From Winogradskyella luteola (GTDB taxonomy: Bacteria > Bacteroidota > Bacteroidia > Flavobacteriales > Flavobacteriaceae), in NCBI RefSeq assembly GCF_019203985.1, contig NZ_JAGSPD010000014.1, positions 1 through 64,000 on the forward strand: a DNA stretch of 64,000 nt, given 5' to 3'. Below the pieces are notes generated by a model that was not told where the DNA came from, did not search any database, and saw only the letters and a list, made by a program, of their open reading frames with translations. A program made the position numbers and the translations under genes. Every line of letters starts with the position of its first letter. Positions within the stretch are counted from its first letter, which is position 1. Of this stretch, positions 25,185-34,758 are shown piece after piece.

Positions 25185-26465
25185 ATGGCTGTTTTAGACC
25201 ACATTTCATCGCAAGAGGCGATGGCACTAGAAAACAAGTATGGAGCACAAAATTACCACCCATTACCAGTAGTACTGAGTAAAGGCGACGGTGTTTTTGT
25301 TTGGGATGTCGAAGGCAAAAAGTATTACGACTTTTTATCAGCGTATTCTTCATTGAACCAAGGGCATTGCCACCCAAAAATTGTGAATGCTATGACTGAG
25401 CAGGCACAACGATTAACATTAACCTCAAGAGCATTTTATAACGATATGCTTGGACGCTACGAAAAGTATGCGACTGAGTTTTTTAAGTTCGATAAGATGT
25501 TGCCAATGAATTCAGGCGCCGAGGCCGTGGAAACTGCAATCAAACTTTGTAGAAAATGGGCTTATGAGGTAAAAGGTATAGACTTGAACAAAGCAGAAAT
25601 TATTGTTTGCAAAAACAACTTTCACGGAAGAACAACAACTATCATTTCGTTTTCTAACGATCCTGTAGCACGAAAGAATTTTGGCCCCTACACAAATGGA
25701 TTCATAAAAGTAGAGTATGATAATCTAGAAGAACTGGAAGCAGTTTTAAGTTCCAACCCTAATATAGCTGGGTTTATGGTAGAGCCAATTCAAGGAGAGG
25801 CTGGTGTTTACGTACCTAGCGAAAATTACCTAAGAGAAGCTAAAGCACTTTGTGAAAAGTACAATGTCTTATTTATAGCCGATGAAGTACAAACGGGTAT
25901 TGCGCGCACAGGCCGTTTATTGGCAAGTTGTGGTAATTGTACATGTTCTGATAAGAACTGTTCTGGTACGCCAGATGTAAAGCCAGATGTACTAATTCTT
26001 GGTAAAGCATTAAGTGGAGGTTTATATCCTGTCTCTGCTGTAATGGCTAATAATGAAATAATGAACGTAATTCAACCGGGAAATCACGGAAGTACATTTG
26101 GTGGAAACCCTATTGCAGCTGCTGTTGCTATTGCTGCACTTGAGGTTGTGAAAGAAGAAAAACTAGCCGAAAATGCAGATTACCTCGGAAAAGTTTTTAG
26201 AGCAGAGATGAATAAGTTTATTGAAACCTCATCTATCGTAAATTTGGTTAGAGGTAAAGGTTTGTTAAATGCTATTGTAATTAATGATGACGAAGACAGT
26301 GATACAGCATGGAATATTTGCTTAAAACTAAGGGATAATGGATTATTGGCAAAGCCAACACATGGTAACATTATTCGTTTTGCACCTCCTTTGGTAATGA
26401 GCGAAGAACAGTTATTAGATTGTGTTTCTATTATAATTAAGACTTTAAAAGCGTTTGAAGACTAA
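25185..26465 (+). CDS. rocD: Ornithine--oxo-acid aminotransferase
   Basis: This 426-residue class III PLP aminotransferase converts ornithine and 2-oxoglutarate to glutamate-5-semialdehyde and glutamate. It contains [21 protein letters not shown] (PLP phosphate region), [29 protein letters not shown] (Asp233) and the PLP lysine K274 in [16 protein letters not shown] Cys-rich insertion (C249, C252, C254, C259, spacing CxxCxCx4C) replaces the short loop before the PLP-lysine strand. It is followed by a perfect 23-bp palindromic terminator. Confidence 0.93.
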   Translation: MAVLDHISSQEAMALENKYGAQNYHPLPVVLSKGDGVFVWDVEGKKYYDFLSAYSSLNQGHCHPKIVNAMTEQAQRLTLTSRAFYNDMLGRYEKYATEFFKFDKMLPMNSGAEAVETAIKLCRKWAYEVKGIDLNKAEIIVCKNNFHGRTTTIISFSNDPVARKNFGPYTNGFIKVEYDNLEELEAVLSSNPNIAGFMVEPIQGEAGVYVPSENYLREAKALCEKYNVLFIADEVQTGIARTGRLLASCGNCTCSDKNCSGTPDVKPDVLILGKALSGGLYPVSAVMANNEIMNVIQPGNHGSTFGGNPIAAAVAIAALEVVKEEKLAENADYLGKVFRAEMNKFIETSSIVNLVRGKGLLNAIVINDDEDSDTAWNICLKLRDNGLLAKPTHGNIIRFAPPLVMSEEQLLDCVSIIIKTLKAFED

Positions 26466-26480
26466 TAGAAGTTGATTCTT

Positions 26481-26528
26481 TATATAGCAAAAAAGCGATT
26501 CTACATAGAATCGCTTTTTTGCTATATA
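26481..26528. terminator. Terminator of rocD (perfect 23-bp palindrome)
   Basis: The arms 26481-26503 and 26506-26528 are perfect complements (tatatagcaaaaaagcg and its mate) around a CA loop, with T-rich runs in both orientations. It works for rocD and probably for the minus-strand gene ending at 26540. Confidence 0.85.
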
Positions 26529-26539
26529 TCTTTATAAGT

Positions 26540-26875
26540 TTATTGACCTTGGGCTTCTAGTGCTTCTTGGTAGGATCTCATAAATTCGTCATACATTTCA
26601 TCCCAACCAACTGTAGCAATTACATAAATCACTCTTATTATCATTAAGACATTTATTATAACTGCAACTAACGCAATAATTTTTGCAGTATTCATTGATT
26701 TCACCTGAGATTGGTCATAACCATCAGGGTCAGCATTTACTTGCTTTAAATTATTTTTTGCTATAAAATAAGCAATACTTGACGGTATAATTCCTAAGCC
26801 CGCTATACAACAACATAAAATACCTAAAATAGATAAAACATAAATTATTGCAGGGTTGAGTTTCTTTTCTTCCAT
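26540..26875 (-). CDS. CCC-motif membrane protein
   Basis: This 111-residue protein starts LNPAIIYVLSILGILCCCIAG, with three consecutive cysteines (21-23) in the first membrane segment. It has a second hydrophobic helix near 68-88 (AKIIALVAVIINVLMIIRVIYVI) and an Asp-rich interhelix loop (VNADPDGYDQSQ). This matches the 'CCC motif membrane protein' family of Bacteroidota, whose function is unknown. It ends in a polar tail. It lies 8 bp downstream of the DUF2752 gene, probably in the same operon. Confidence 0.85.
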   Translation of the reverse strand: MEEKKLNPAIIYVLSILGILCCCIAGLGIIPSSIAYFIAKNNLKQVNADPDGYDQSQVKSMNTAKIIALVAVIINVLMIIRVIYVIATVGWDEMYDEFMRSYQEALEAQGQ

Positions 26876-26883
26876 TGTTAATT

Positions 26884-27183
26884 TTATTTAAGATAAAGTT
26901 TAAGTAAGTAATTGCCTATGATGGTAACCACATTCAGAATAGCCAATATAGTAATAATTTTAGTTCCTTTTTTAAAATTTTTAAAACTGTTTACGATTAT
27001 AAAACCTAATAATGCCATAAGCGTATATACAGCAGGATACATAATAAAGGCATCAATAAATTGACCTTCAATTAAAAATGCAATAGAACGTTGAAGCCCA
27101 CAACCCATGCAGTCAAACCCAAATAACTTCTTATTAAGGCAAGGTAACATGTAATCATCAAGTCCTTTAAGTACCAAAAACAT
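26884..27183 (-). CDS. DUF2752-family membrane protein
   Basis: This 99-residue protein shows the DUF2752 pattern LPCLNKKLFGFDCMGCGLQRS with paired cysteines at 25 and 28, followed by two hydrophobic helices (about 46-64 and 74-93). The DUF2752 family has unknown function, is often found beside CCC-motif proteins in flavobacteria, and is encoded here just upstream of one. An internal ATG at 27150 (MLPCLNKK) is an alternative start. Its location is likely the inner membrane. Confidence 0.83.
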   Translation of the reverse strand: MFLVLKGLDDYMLPCLNKKLFGFDCMGCGLQRSIAFLIEGQFIDAFIMYPAVYTLMALLGFIIVNSFKNFKKGTKIITILAILNVVTIIGNYLLKLYLK

Positions 27184-27274
27184 AATGCTAAAATAAGGTT
27201 TTGCTTAATAATTTTATAATTGCTGTTCTAAATTGTTCAAAACCTTATTTTTGTACCTGCAATCTTATTTCATA

Positions 27275-27493
27275 ATGAATATATCTAGACTTATAAGTTT
27301 TATATGTATAGTTACAGGTGGCATCATTGCCATCTATGCACAAGCAGAAGAACAACAAAACACCTATTTATTAATGGGTGGCATCGTACTACTCATGTTT
27401 GGTGTCTATAGAATATCGAGGCATATTCCAAGTAAGTATGATAAGCAAGACGAAGAGACTTTTGTTAAAAGTGAAAAGGAAGATGAAGATTAA
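27275..27493 (+). CDS. Small two-helix membrane protein
   Basis: From the ATG at 27275 the product has 72 residues: a hydrophobic helix at about 4-21 (SRLISFICIVTGGIIAIYAQ), a second at about 31-47 (LLMGGIVLLMFGVYRISR), then a charged Lys/Asp/Glu tail. An earlier in-frame ATG at 27233 would add 14 residues. The stop overlaps the ATG of the Smr gene by 11 bp, so they are translationally coupled. No family is recognised. Confidence 0.7.
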   Translation: MNISRLISFICIVTGGIIAIYAQAEEQQNTYLLMGGIVLLMFGVYRISRHIPSKYDKQDEETFVKSEKEDED

Positions 27494-28040
27494 GATTGGA
27501 GATAGTGTTGAGACCATTGACGATAACATTTCTGGAACTGTTATTAAAACATCAGGAGATATTATAACTATTGAAGATGCTGATGGTTTTGAGTTTCAGT
27601 TCGAGGCCAATGAGTTAATGATTTCCAATTCTAAAAATGCTTTGGAAAATGCCATTCACAATTCTGATATTGAAGCTGTAAAAAAGGAAAAAGAGACTAC
27701 AAAACGAAAAAATGTGCCTGCTGTAAAACCCAAAGAGCGCAACGCACCTAAGTTTGAAGTTGATTTGCACATCCATCATTTAACAGACTCCACGAGAGGC
27801 ATGACCAATTTTGATATGCTCAATCTACAGTTAGATACAGCCCGTAGACAATTAGAATTTGCCATTAGAAAGCGTATTCCGAAAATGGTATTTATACATG
27901 GAGTAGGAGAAGGAGTGCTTAGACAAGAATTAGAAACATTGTTCGGTAGATATAATAATGTAAAGTTCTACGATGCCGATTACAAAACCTACGGCTTGGG
28001 CGCTACCGAGGTTAGAATATTTCAGAATATTGAGGGGTAG
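27483..28040 (+). CDS. Smr-domain protein (MutS2-like C-terminal domain)
   Basis: This 185-residue protein is taken from the ATG at 27483, which overlaps the preceding stop by 11 bp. An N-terminal SH3-like domain (about 1-45, GDSVETIDDNISGTVIKTSGD) and a Lys/Glu-rich linker lead into a Smr domain (about 95-182). The Smr motifs are KFEVDLHIHHL, FVIHGVGEGVLRQEL-like FIHGVGEGVLRQEL, and the conserved TEVRIF near the end. Smr domains nick nucleic acid or cleave RNA in stalled-ribosome rescue, and this one lacks the ATPase part of MutS2. Confidence 0.88.
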   Translation: MKIKIGDSVETIDDNISGTVIKTSGDIITIEDADGFEFQFEANELMISNSKNALENAIHNSDIEAVKKEKETTKRKNVPAVKPKERNAPKFEVDLHIHHLTDSTRGMTNFDMLNLQLDTARRQLEFAIRKRIPKMVFIHGVGEGVLRQELETLFGRYNNVKFYDADYKTYGLGATEVRIFQNIEG

Positions 28041-28055
28041 TTATAATTATATGCC

Positions 28056-28991
28056 TCATTCTTGCTCTACATCGAATGAATAAATTAATGTACCAAGATC
28101 AATTTGCTCTGATGAGAGTATTTGTAGATTAATACCAGTAACCATAAAATTAACTGTTACTGATCTTGTATATTCATTATCATCAGTTACTCCTAAATCT
28201 GCAAAGGAATCATCTGCTTCAGAATATAAATATCTATAAACATCCATACCCTCAGTATCTACAACTTCGTTAATGCTAGCTCTTGGATTTTTCTCACCAC
28301 TATCATCTTCCAATCGTGTATCTACACCATCATTATCATCGTCCTCATCTAAATAATCTGGGTCCTCGTCTCCATCAGTATTTAATGGATTTGTAGTAGG
28401 GTCACCATCGCCATCTAAATCATCGGTATCAATCTCAAGACTGGTTGGTACATTGTCATTATCATCATCCTCATCTTGGTAATCTGGAATTCCATCATTA
28501 TCCCAATCTTGTGCATTGGGGTAATCGCCATTTTCATCCATCTCACCTCTGTTTTCTAAATCAGAGGGAATGCCATCACCATCATCATCTTCTATTGTCA
28601 CAGTAACATATACTGTACCAGAATCGGCTTCGTAATCTTCAACAATATTTAGGTTTGCTGGCGGAATAGGATCACATAGCTCTCCATCCTCAACAGCTCT
28701 ATTGTAGGTTCTGTATATAAATCTTATTGACGAACCATTGATAGTTAACTCTGTTGGCATGTCAACAGGAGTAGGTTCCGTATATGGAAAATCTTGATTA
28801 TTTGCCCTAGGTATTATCAATGATAAAGACTCATTAGGGTCTTCCCTCAAATCATATATTAAAAAGGATTCTGTATTATTGGTACAAAGGTCTAGTACTT
28901 GGTCAAATTCTAAATCAACAGTTATAATATCACCATCGTCACAGGTGATTAAACTTAGAAAACAAAAACATATAAATAAACGACGTATCAT
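28056..28991 (-). CDS. Lipoprotein with Ca-binding (thrombospondin type 3-like) repeats
   Basis: From the ATG at 28991 the protein has 311 residues and a lipobox (CFLSLITC, lipid Cys17). The N-terminal part (about 20-120) looks like a beta-sandwich. A central region (about 130-230) has repeats such as DDDGDGIPSDLENR, DWDNDGIPDYQDEDDDND and DTDDLDGDGDPTT, the DxDxDG pattern of type 3 thrombospondin repeats that bind calcium. The last 70 residues return to beta strands. It is expected at the outer membrane surface. An ATG 51 bp upstream would bury the lipobox, so I rejected it. Confidence 0.8.
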   Translation of the reverse strand: MIRRLFICFCFLSLITCDDGDIITVDLEFDQVLDLCTNNTESFLIYDLREDPNESLSLIIPRANNQDFPYTEPTPVDMPTELTINGSSIRFIYRTYNRAVEDGELCDPIPPANLNIVEDYEADSGTVYVTVTIEDDDGDGIPSDLENRGEMDENGDYPNAQDWDNDGIPDYQDEDDDNDNVPTSLEIDTDDLDGDGDPTTNPLNTDGDEDPDYLDEDDDNDGVDTRLEDDSGEKNPRASINEVVDTEGMDVYRYLYSEADDSFADLGVTDDNEYTRSVTVNFMVTGINLQILSSEQIDLGTLIYSFDVEQE

Positions 28992-29065
28992 AGACTCAAA
29001 TTTGAACAAAAATAACGGATTTGTAAAATTATAACGTTGCATTATCCAAATAATTTTATTTACGA

Positions 29066-29073
29066 TATTTTTG
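29066..29073 (+). promoter_or_regulatory. -7 element of the cysteine desulfurase gene (TATTTTTG)
   Basis: TATTTTTG matches TAnnTTTG, and the leader to the ATG at 29100 would be about 20 nt. A TTG at 29037-29039 gives a 26-bp spacer, longer than usual, so the -33 element is uncertain. Confidence 0.45.
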
Positions 29074-29099
29074 CAACACCTATTAAAGTTAAGTTACAT

Positions 29100-30245
29100 A
29101 TGAAGCAGGTATATTTAGACAATGCAGCTACTACGGCCTTAAGACCAGAAGTTATAGAGCGAATGACAGATGTACTTCAGAACAGTTATGGTAATGCGTC
29201 ATCAACACATGGTTTTGGACGTGCTTCTAAAGCTCTTTTGGAGCAATGCAGAAAAAATATTGCGAGCCACTTTAACATCTCTGCTTCAGAAATTGTGTTT
29301 ACTTCTGGAGGGACCGAAGCTGATAATTTAGCACTGCGCAGTGCCGTGAGAGATTTAGGTGTTACGGAAATCATTACATCTAAAATTGAACATCATGCAG
29401 TTTTGCATACCGCAGAGCAATTAAAGGGTGAATACAATATAAAATTGAACTTTGTCAATTTGGATGATTGTGGCTTGGTGGACTATGAGCATTTGGAAAC
29501 GTTGTTAGATAATGCAGATAAAGCCATTGTGAGTTTGATGCATGTTAACAACGAAGTTGGTAATATTTTGGATGTCGTTAAGGTCGCTAGACTTTGTAAA
29601 CGCAATAATGTACTCTTTCATTCAGATATGGTGCAATCTGTTGGGCATTTTAAATTAGACTTGAAGGAGATTACTGTTGATTTTATGGCAGCTAGCGCAC
29701 ATAAATTTCACGGCCCCAAAGGTGTTGGGTTTTGTTATGTAAGGAAAGAATCTGGTTTAAAACCATTAATTTTTGGAGGTGAGCAGGAGAGAGGTTATAG
29801 AGCTGGCACTGAAGCTGTGCATAATATTGTTGGTATGGACGAAGCGCTAAAAATGGCTTATAATAATCTAGATGTTGAAAAAGCATACGTGTCTGGTTTA
29901 AAAACGTATTTTATTGAACAACTGGAGAGTAGTATACAAAATGTAAGCTTTAATGGAGGTTGTAAGGATGTTTTAAATAGTACATATACTCTAGTCAATG
30001 TGTGTTTGCCCATTGCACCCGAAAAAGCACCAATGTTACAATTTCAATTGGACCTAAAAGGAATTGCCTGTTCTAAAGGTAGCGCATGCCAAAGTGGAAG
30101 TAGTAAACAATCTCATGTGCTTACAGCAATTCTTGATAATGAAAACTTAAAAAAGCCTTCAGTGCGTTTCTCCTTTAGTATTTTTAACACAAAAGATGAG
30201 TTAGACTATGTTATAAATGTCTTAAAGGAATTTGTTAATTCTTAA
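29100..30245 (+). CDS. Cysteine desulfurase (NifS/IscS-like)
   Basis: From the ATG at 29100 the protein has 381 residues and starts MKQVYLDNAATTALRPEV, as in NifS/IscS. It has the PLP-binding SAHKFHGPKG segment (Lys202), VNNEVGNI, and the catalytic cysteine loop SKGSACQSGSS (Cys330), which takes sulfur from cysteine. The spacing and the long active-site loop suggest a class I enzyme. No iscU or suf gene is near. Its 3' end overlaps the stop region of the converging T9SS gene by 11 bp. Confidence 0.9.
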   Translation: MKQVYLDNAATTALRPEVIERMTDVLQNSYGNASSTHGFGRASKALLEQCRKNIASHFNISASEIVFTSGGTEADNLALRSAVRDLGVTEIITSKIEHHAVLHTAEQLKGEYNIKLNFVNLDDCGLVDYEHLETLLDNADKAIVSLMHVNNEVGNILDVVKVARLCKRNNVLFHSDMVQSVGHFKLDLKEITVDFMAASAHKFHGPKGVGFCYVRKESGLKPLIFGGEQERGYRAGTEAVHNIVGMDEALKMAYNNLDVEKAYVSGLKTYFIEQLESSIQNVSFNGGCKDVLNSTYTLVNVCLPIAPEKAPMLQFQLDLKGIACSKGSACQSGSSKQSHVLTAILDNENLKKPSVRFSFSIFNTKDELDYVINVLKEFVNS

Positions 30246-32052
30246 CAATAATCTTTTCTGATTTTACGATGTTTGAGTCAGAAATGACTTTAACGATATA
30301 AACAGCATCACTTAGATTAACTGTAGACAATTTATATCGATCAGAAACACCATCATATAGGCTATTTAGCATTCTCTTACCTGAAATATCAAAAACCTCA
30401 ATTGATTTCACATTCAGTCCGTTAGGATTTAAAACTGAAAGTTGACGCAAACTATTATTTTGATTTATAGTAAGTTTACTAATTTCAAAGTCATCAATAT
30501 TAAGAGATTCACCAGGTACAAATACTATTTCAAAACGCTCAGCGTAATTACCGGGGTCAATATTCAACTCGTAATCTTGTTCTCTAAGATTTACATAGAG
30601 TTCATTTTCAATATCATGGATATATATGTCTTGGGCATCATCAAAATTTTGAATATCAAAAACCCTGAAACGTAAAGGCTGTTGATTTTCTACATCAATA
30701 ACCAATGGGATGGTTAACATTTCATCAAAAGGATATGCCAAACCAGAGTATATATCATCATTTTGGGTAAAGTAAGCATCTGTAGCTAAATTATTTGAAC
30801 GATGTAATTCTAGACCTCTATCATCCCCAAAAGTGGCACTGTCAAGAAAATTCAATAAAAGCTGTCTTGTATATTGCCCTTCACTAACAGTAAAATCTAT
30901 ATTAATTCTAAACCTTTGGCAATGCGCAGGGACAACAGGTAAGCCATTGTCTTGGTAGTCTACATCTGCATTAGAGTTTGTATTTGCAACATTAGCACCT
31001 CTAAAGAAATAACTATTTGCTCCTTCTTTTTGAAAAACACGATGAGAGTTTTTTGTAGTCACCACATTTGTAGTACCAGTTCGCCCTTCAACCATAAAAC
31101 CCTGTCCTATTGGAATATAGCGTCTTGCTTGTTTTGTGCCACCAGGAGGGCCAGGAGGTATACCTACTGTGTTACCAGCACCATCATAGGTTTCGAATTG
31201 AGCAAAAGCGTTTGATATTATTGTACCAAAAGCATCAATTGTGAATTCGTGATAACCACCGATGTAATCTGTTACATTATGAGAAGCTACGGTACCATCT
31301 TGTTCCCAGTAAAAAAGGGTTCCGATTATTTCGTTAACGTTGTCCGAATCGTGTATAAAAGCAGCAGAATCCATAGCACTTGGGTACGGATTACCAACCA
31401 GTGTAAAATTACCATTAGAAACAGGATTTGTTATCGTTCCGTTATTCGGCTTACCTCTAAAGTCATAAACTTGACTTCCTGTAGTTGCAGTACCATTACC
31501 TTTCATGGTAAACCCTAAACCTGGATCTATTGCACCACTTTCACCTACATACACCCAATCTGAATAATTAGACGATGTTTCATAAGTGTATAACCAACGG
31601 TTAGAAATCGTTAAAGGGGATGCACTACCATTAAGACCACCAGTAAACAATGCTGGCACGGATGTTATAAGTCCATCTACATCATTCAATAAATTTACTC
31701 TACTTGTTTCATTACCACTAAGTGTAGAGTTATTGCCCACGGGTGAACACCAGTAGTTATAGCTCCATTGATTAACCGTACCTGTTTGGTATATACTGAG
31801 TTTACCTTCGCCAGAATTGCCAGTAGGCGCGGTTAAATCGCCTTGTATCAATTGTGCCTCGTTGCGCAAATAAATATGACTGTTGTTTTCAAGGCTAATA
31901 TCATCAGTTACAAATAGTGGTGCCGTAGTCGGTCCACTTGTAAAAGCAGTACCGTCTACATAGACATAACTACCGTTACTTACAAATAAATCGGATTGTG
32001 CTGAAGCTATACTAAAACATAGCATTAGGCACGCAATCGGGGTGTATTTCAT
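30235..32052 (-). CDS. Large secreted protein with T9SS sorting domain
   Basis: This 605-residue protein has a signal peptide (ACLMLCFSIASAQ). Residues 20-500 are beta-rich, with VSNGSYVYVDG near the start and GKLSIYQTGTVNQWSYNYWCSPVGN further in, which are common in flavobacterial surface proteins carrying no recognisable enzymatic domain. The last about 75 residues form the type A sorting domain (SIEVFDISGKRMLNSLYDG, then YKLSTVNLSDAVYIVKV and a KSEKIIVKN end). It would be exported by T9SS. No function can be assigned. Confidence 0.8.
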   Translation of the reverse strand: MKYTPIACLMLCFSIASAQSDLFVSNGSYVYVDGTAFTSGPTTAPLFVTDDISLENNSHIYLRNEAQLIQGDLTAPTGNSGEGKLSIYQTGTVNQWSYNYWCSPVGNNSTLSGNETSRVNLLNDVDGLITSVPALFTGGLNGSASPLTISNRWLYTYETSSNYSDWVYVGESGAIDPGLGFTMKGNGTATTGSQVYDFRGKPNNGTITNPVSNGNFTLVGNPYPSAMDSAAFIHDSDNVNEIIGTLFYWEQDGTVASHNVTDYIGGYHEFTIDAFGTIISNAFAQFETYDGAGNTVGIPPGPPGGTKQARRYIPIGQGFMVEGRTGTTNVVTTKNSHRVFQKEGANSYFFRGANVANTNSNADVDYQDNGLPVVPAHCQRFRINIDFTVSEGQYTRQLLLNFLDSATFGDDRGLELHRSNNLATDAYFTQNDDIYSGLAYPFDEMLTIPLVIDVENQQPLRFRVFDIQNFDDAQDIYIHDIENELYVNLREQDYELNIDPGNYAERFEIVFVPGESLNIDDFEISKLTINQNNSLRQLSVLNPNGLNVKSIEVFDISGKRMLNSLYDGVSDRYKLSTVNLSDAVYIVKVISDSNIVKSEKIIVKN

Positions 32053-32189
32053 GCTTAATAAATTTATAACTATAGCTTAGATAGGGTAACCTAGAGTGTA
32101 TTATATGATTGCAAATTTATGAAATTCAATACTATTCTTACAGTTATAGAACGAGAAATTCGGTAGTTTCATCAAATATTTCGATATAA

Positions 32190-34655
32190 TCAAAATCTAG
32201 CCGACAATCTTAAATTAAAAACACGTGGTGTTAAAAAGTTAGGAATAGCAAATTGACGTTTGGTATAGACATCTCTTACCCAAGTATTGGTAATAGTGTT
32301 TTGATTGTTAAACATGTTATAGATTTCAAAACCAAGAGAGAGTTCTTTAAACTTCTTTTTCCAACGTGCATTGTATGTTTTTGTAGGATTGACCAACTCT
32401 AGTGAAATACCTAAATCTGCACGTCTGTAATCACGCAAACGTATCTGAAAATCATAAGGATCTGCATAACTCGGTGAACCACCAGGTACGCCAGTATTAT
32501 ATACCAAGTTAAGATACATCTTTAAATTGGGCATGTTTGGCACATAATCTTGAAACAAAGCACCAAACTTTAAACGCTGGTCTGTTGGCCTTGAGATATA
32601 CCCGCGATTATCTATATTCTCTTCAGTTTTTAGATAACCAAAACTAAACCACGATTCCGTACCAGGTACAAACTCACCATTTAATCTCATATCCAATCCA
32701 TAAGCATAAGCCGTAGCATTATTTTTAGCCCTATATCGAATCCTTACATTTTCTAAAGTGTAAGGATTAACGTCGGTTAACCCTTTGTAGTACGCTTCAG
32801 TAACAAGTTTAAAAGGTCTATCCCAAATCTTAAAACTGTATTCGTTGCCTAATACAATATGAAATGATTTCTGCGCTTTTACATTGGGTTGTACTACACC
32901 AGAAGAATCTCTTAACTCTCTATAAAAAGGAGGTTGGTAGTATAAGCCACCTGCAACCCTAAAAAGCATATCCTTGTCCCAGTTGGGTTTAATGGCAAAC
33001 TGTGCTCTTGGACTAAAAACCGTTTGGGTGTTGCTTTCAATGTTTTCTCCACTAACAGTCCAGTTGTGTGCCCTAATACCAAGATTATAAAAGACCTCGT
33101 TATCTCCCCATTCTGTGCGCTTGCTATACTGCGCAAAAGCTTGTATACGATCAATCTTCACTCTATTGAGTGCTCTAATATTTTCAAAAGCAGTCAATGG
33201 ACCTTCAAATGGTTGGTAGGGTTGAAGGTTGGGGATGCTAAAGTTTGGTGGTCTAATGGAGAATCCAGCAGAATCAATAATTTCATATTCCACTAAGCGA
33301 TCTCTAATATCTTCATGTGTGTATTTTACAGACCACTCAACCGTACTTTCCTCATCAATTTTGTAATCTCCACGATGTTCGGCATTAATAATAAAAGCAT
33401 CCAAATCGTTACGAGCATGTATTAATTGTGAGCCAATGCCTTCGCTAAATTCTACTTCACCTAAATTTTCATCGCCAATATTAGTGTTAACTTCACCCAA
33501 ACGGTATTGGGCAAAAATGTCGAAATATTCTTGTTCTAGAGTATGGTATGCGGAACCAATAAACTTTAAAGTTAAATCTTCGTTGACAAAATAATTAGCC
33601 TTCAAAGCACCAAAATACGTCTGGTACTGATCTTCTTCGTTGCCTTCATAAAATACCAACAAAGCCACAGGTTCTTGTAAAGTCCCGAAATTGGTTTGTC
33701 TGTTCTCTGGTTGAAAATTGTATTGATTTAAAGAAATGTTTCCAAGAAAATTTAAATGAAACTTATCTGAAAAGCGATAGGTTAAATAGGTTTGGGCGTC
33801 TGCGAAAACAGGTTCTACGTTACCTTCGGTTTCTAGATTGTTTAAAATTAGACTGTTGTCTCTGTAGCGTACGCCAGCAATACCAGAAAACTTGCCGTCT
33901 TTAGAAATGGCCTCTGCGGCAACGCTTCCTCCTAAGAAGCTTAAATCGGTTCTTATACCAAAAGCCACAGGATTTCTATATGTTATATCTAATACCGATG
34001 ATAATTTATCCCCGTACTTAGCCTGAAAACCACCAGCTGAAAAATCTACATTCTGAACCAAATCCGTATTTACAAAGCTTAAACCTTCTTGGTTTCCAGA
34101 ACGGATTAAAAACGGTCTGTAGACTTCTATCTCATTAACATACACCAAGTTTTCGTCAAAATTTCCACCACGTACTGAGTACTGTGTACTTAATTCATTA
34201 GAAATATTTACACCAGGTAAGGTCTTTAGAATATTTTCTACACCTGGCTGCGCACCTTTTATGTTTCTTAATGTAGCTGGATCTATGGAAACAAGACCAT
34301 CAATTCTTGTTCTAGTATTATTGTTGATAACAACATCTGGTAATTGCTCAACTTCAACTAACATAACAGGATTGAATTCTAATTCCTGACCATTTTTTAA
34401 GTTGAATTTTTGCACTACACGACTATGACCAACATGAGTAAATTCAATAGTAACTTCGGTTCCTGAAGGAATCTTTAGTTCATAAAAGCCATTAGCATTT
34501 GTCGCCGTACCTTCTCCAGAAGAAGCTTTAATGTTTACGTTTTCTATGGGATTATTGAACTCATCAAGGATGACACCTCTTATCGTTGCGGATTGCGAAA
34601 AGGAAAATGCACTAAAAAGCAAGCTTAAGAGGATAATGAAATGTAAGCGTTTCAA
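32190..34655 (-). CDS. TonB-dependent receptor with CarboxypepD-regulatory-like domain
   Basis: This 821-residue protein has a signal peptide (about 1-21). A carboxypeptidase-regulatory-like domain follows (about 23-110, ATIRGVILDEFNNPIENVNIKA and FYELKIPSGTEVTIEFTHVG), then a plug (VENILKTLPGVNISNELSTQYSVRG-like region) and a long beta-barrel ending in VFNLRLSARF, with a terminal Phe. It is an outer-membrane importer powered by TonB. No SusD gene follows, so it is not a Sus-type pair; the ligand could be a siderophore, vitamin or oligomer. Confidence 0.93.
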   Translation of the reverse strand: MKRLHFIILLSLLFSAFSFSQSATIRGVILDEFNNPIENVNIKASSGEGTATNANGFYELKIPSGTEVTIEFTHVGHSRVVQKFNLKNGQELEFNPVMLVEVEQLPDVVINNNTRTRIDGLVSIDPATLRNIKGAQPGVENILKTLPGVNISNELSTQYSVRGGNFDENLVYVNEIEVYRPFLIRSGNQEGLSFVNTDLVQNVDFSAGGFQAKYGDKLSSVLDITYRNPVAFGIRTDLSFLGGSVAAEAISKDGKFSGIAGVRYRDNSLILNNLETEGNVEPVFADAQTYLTYRFSDKFHLNFLGNISLNQYNFQPENRQTNFGTLQEPVALLVFYEGNEEDQYQTYFGALKANYFVNEDLTLKFIGSAYHTLEQEYFDIFAQYRLGEVNTNIGDENLGEVEFSEGIGSQLIHARNDLDAFIINAEHRGDYKIDEESTVEWSVKYTHEDIRDRLVEYEIIDSAGFSIRPPNFSIPNLQPYQPFEGPLTAFENIRALNRVKIDRIQAFAQYSKRTEWGDNEVFYNLGIRAHNWTVSGENIESNTQTVFSPRAQFAIKPNWDKDMLFRVAGGLYYQPPFYRELRDSSGVVQPNVKAQKSFHIVLGNEYSFKIWDRPFKLVTEAYYKGLTDVNPYTLENVRIRYRAKNNATAYAYGLDMRLNGEFVPGTESWFSFGYLKTEENIDNRGYISRPTDQRLKFGALFQDYVPNMPNLKMYLNLVYNTGVPGGSPSYADPYDFQIRLRDYRRADLGISLELVNPTKTYNARWKKKFKELSLGFEIYNMFNNQNTITNTWVRDVYTKRQFAIPNFLTPRVFNLRLSARF

Positions 34656-34758
34656 ATATTAGATTTTTAGTTAGGTTTTAGAAGCCAAACCTTAGAAATC
34701 GAACCAAATTGTTTTTGTTCTTGTTTCTAAATAGTGTAGCGGTCTAAGATCTATTTAA

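Noticed and set aside
32190..34655. SusC/SusD polysaccharide-utilisation pair
   Set aside because: The TonB-dependent receptor is followed by no SusD-like lipoprotein and its neighbours are an M23 peptidase and a T9SS protein.
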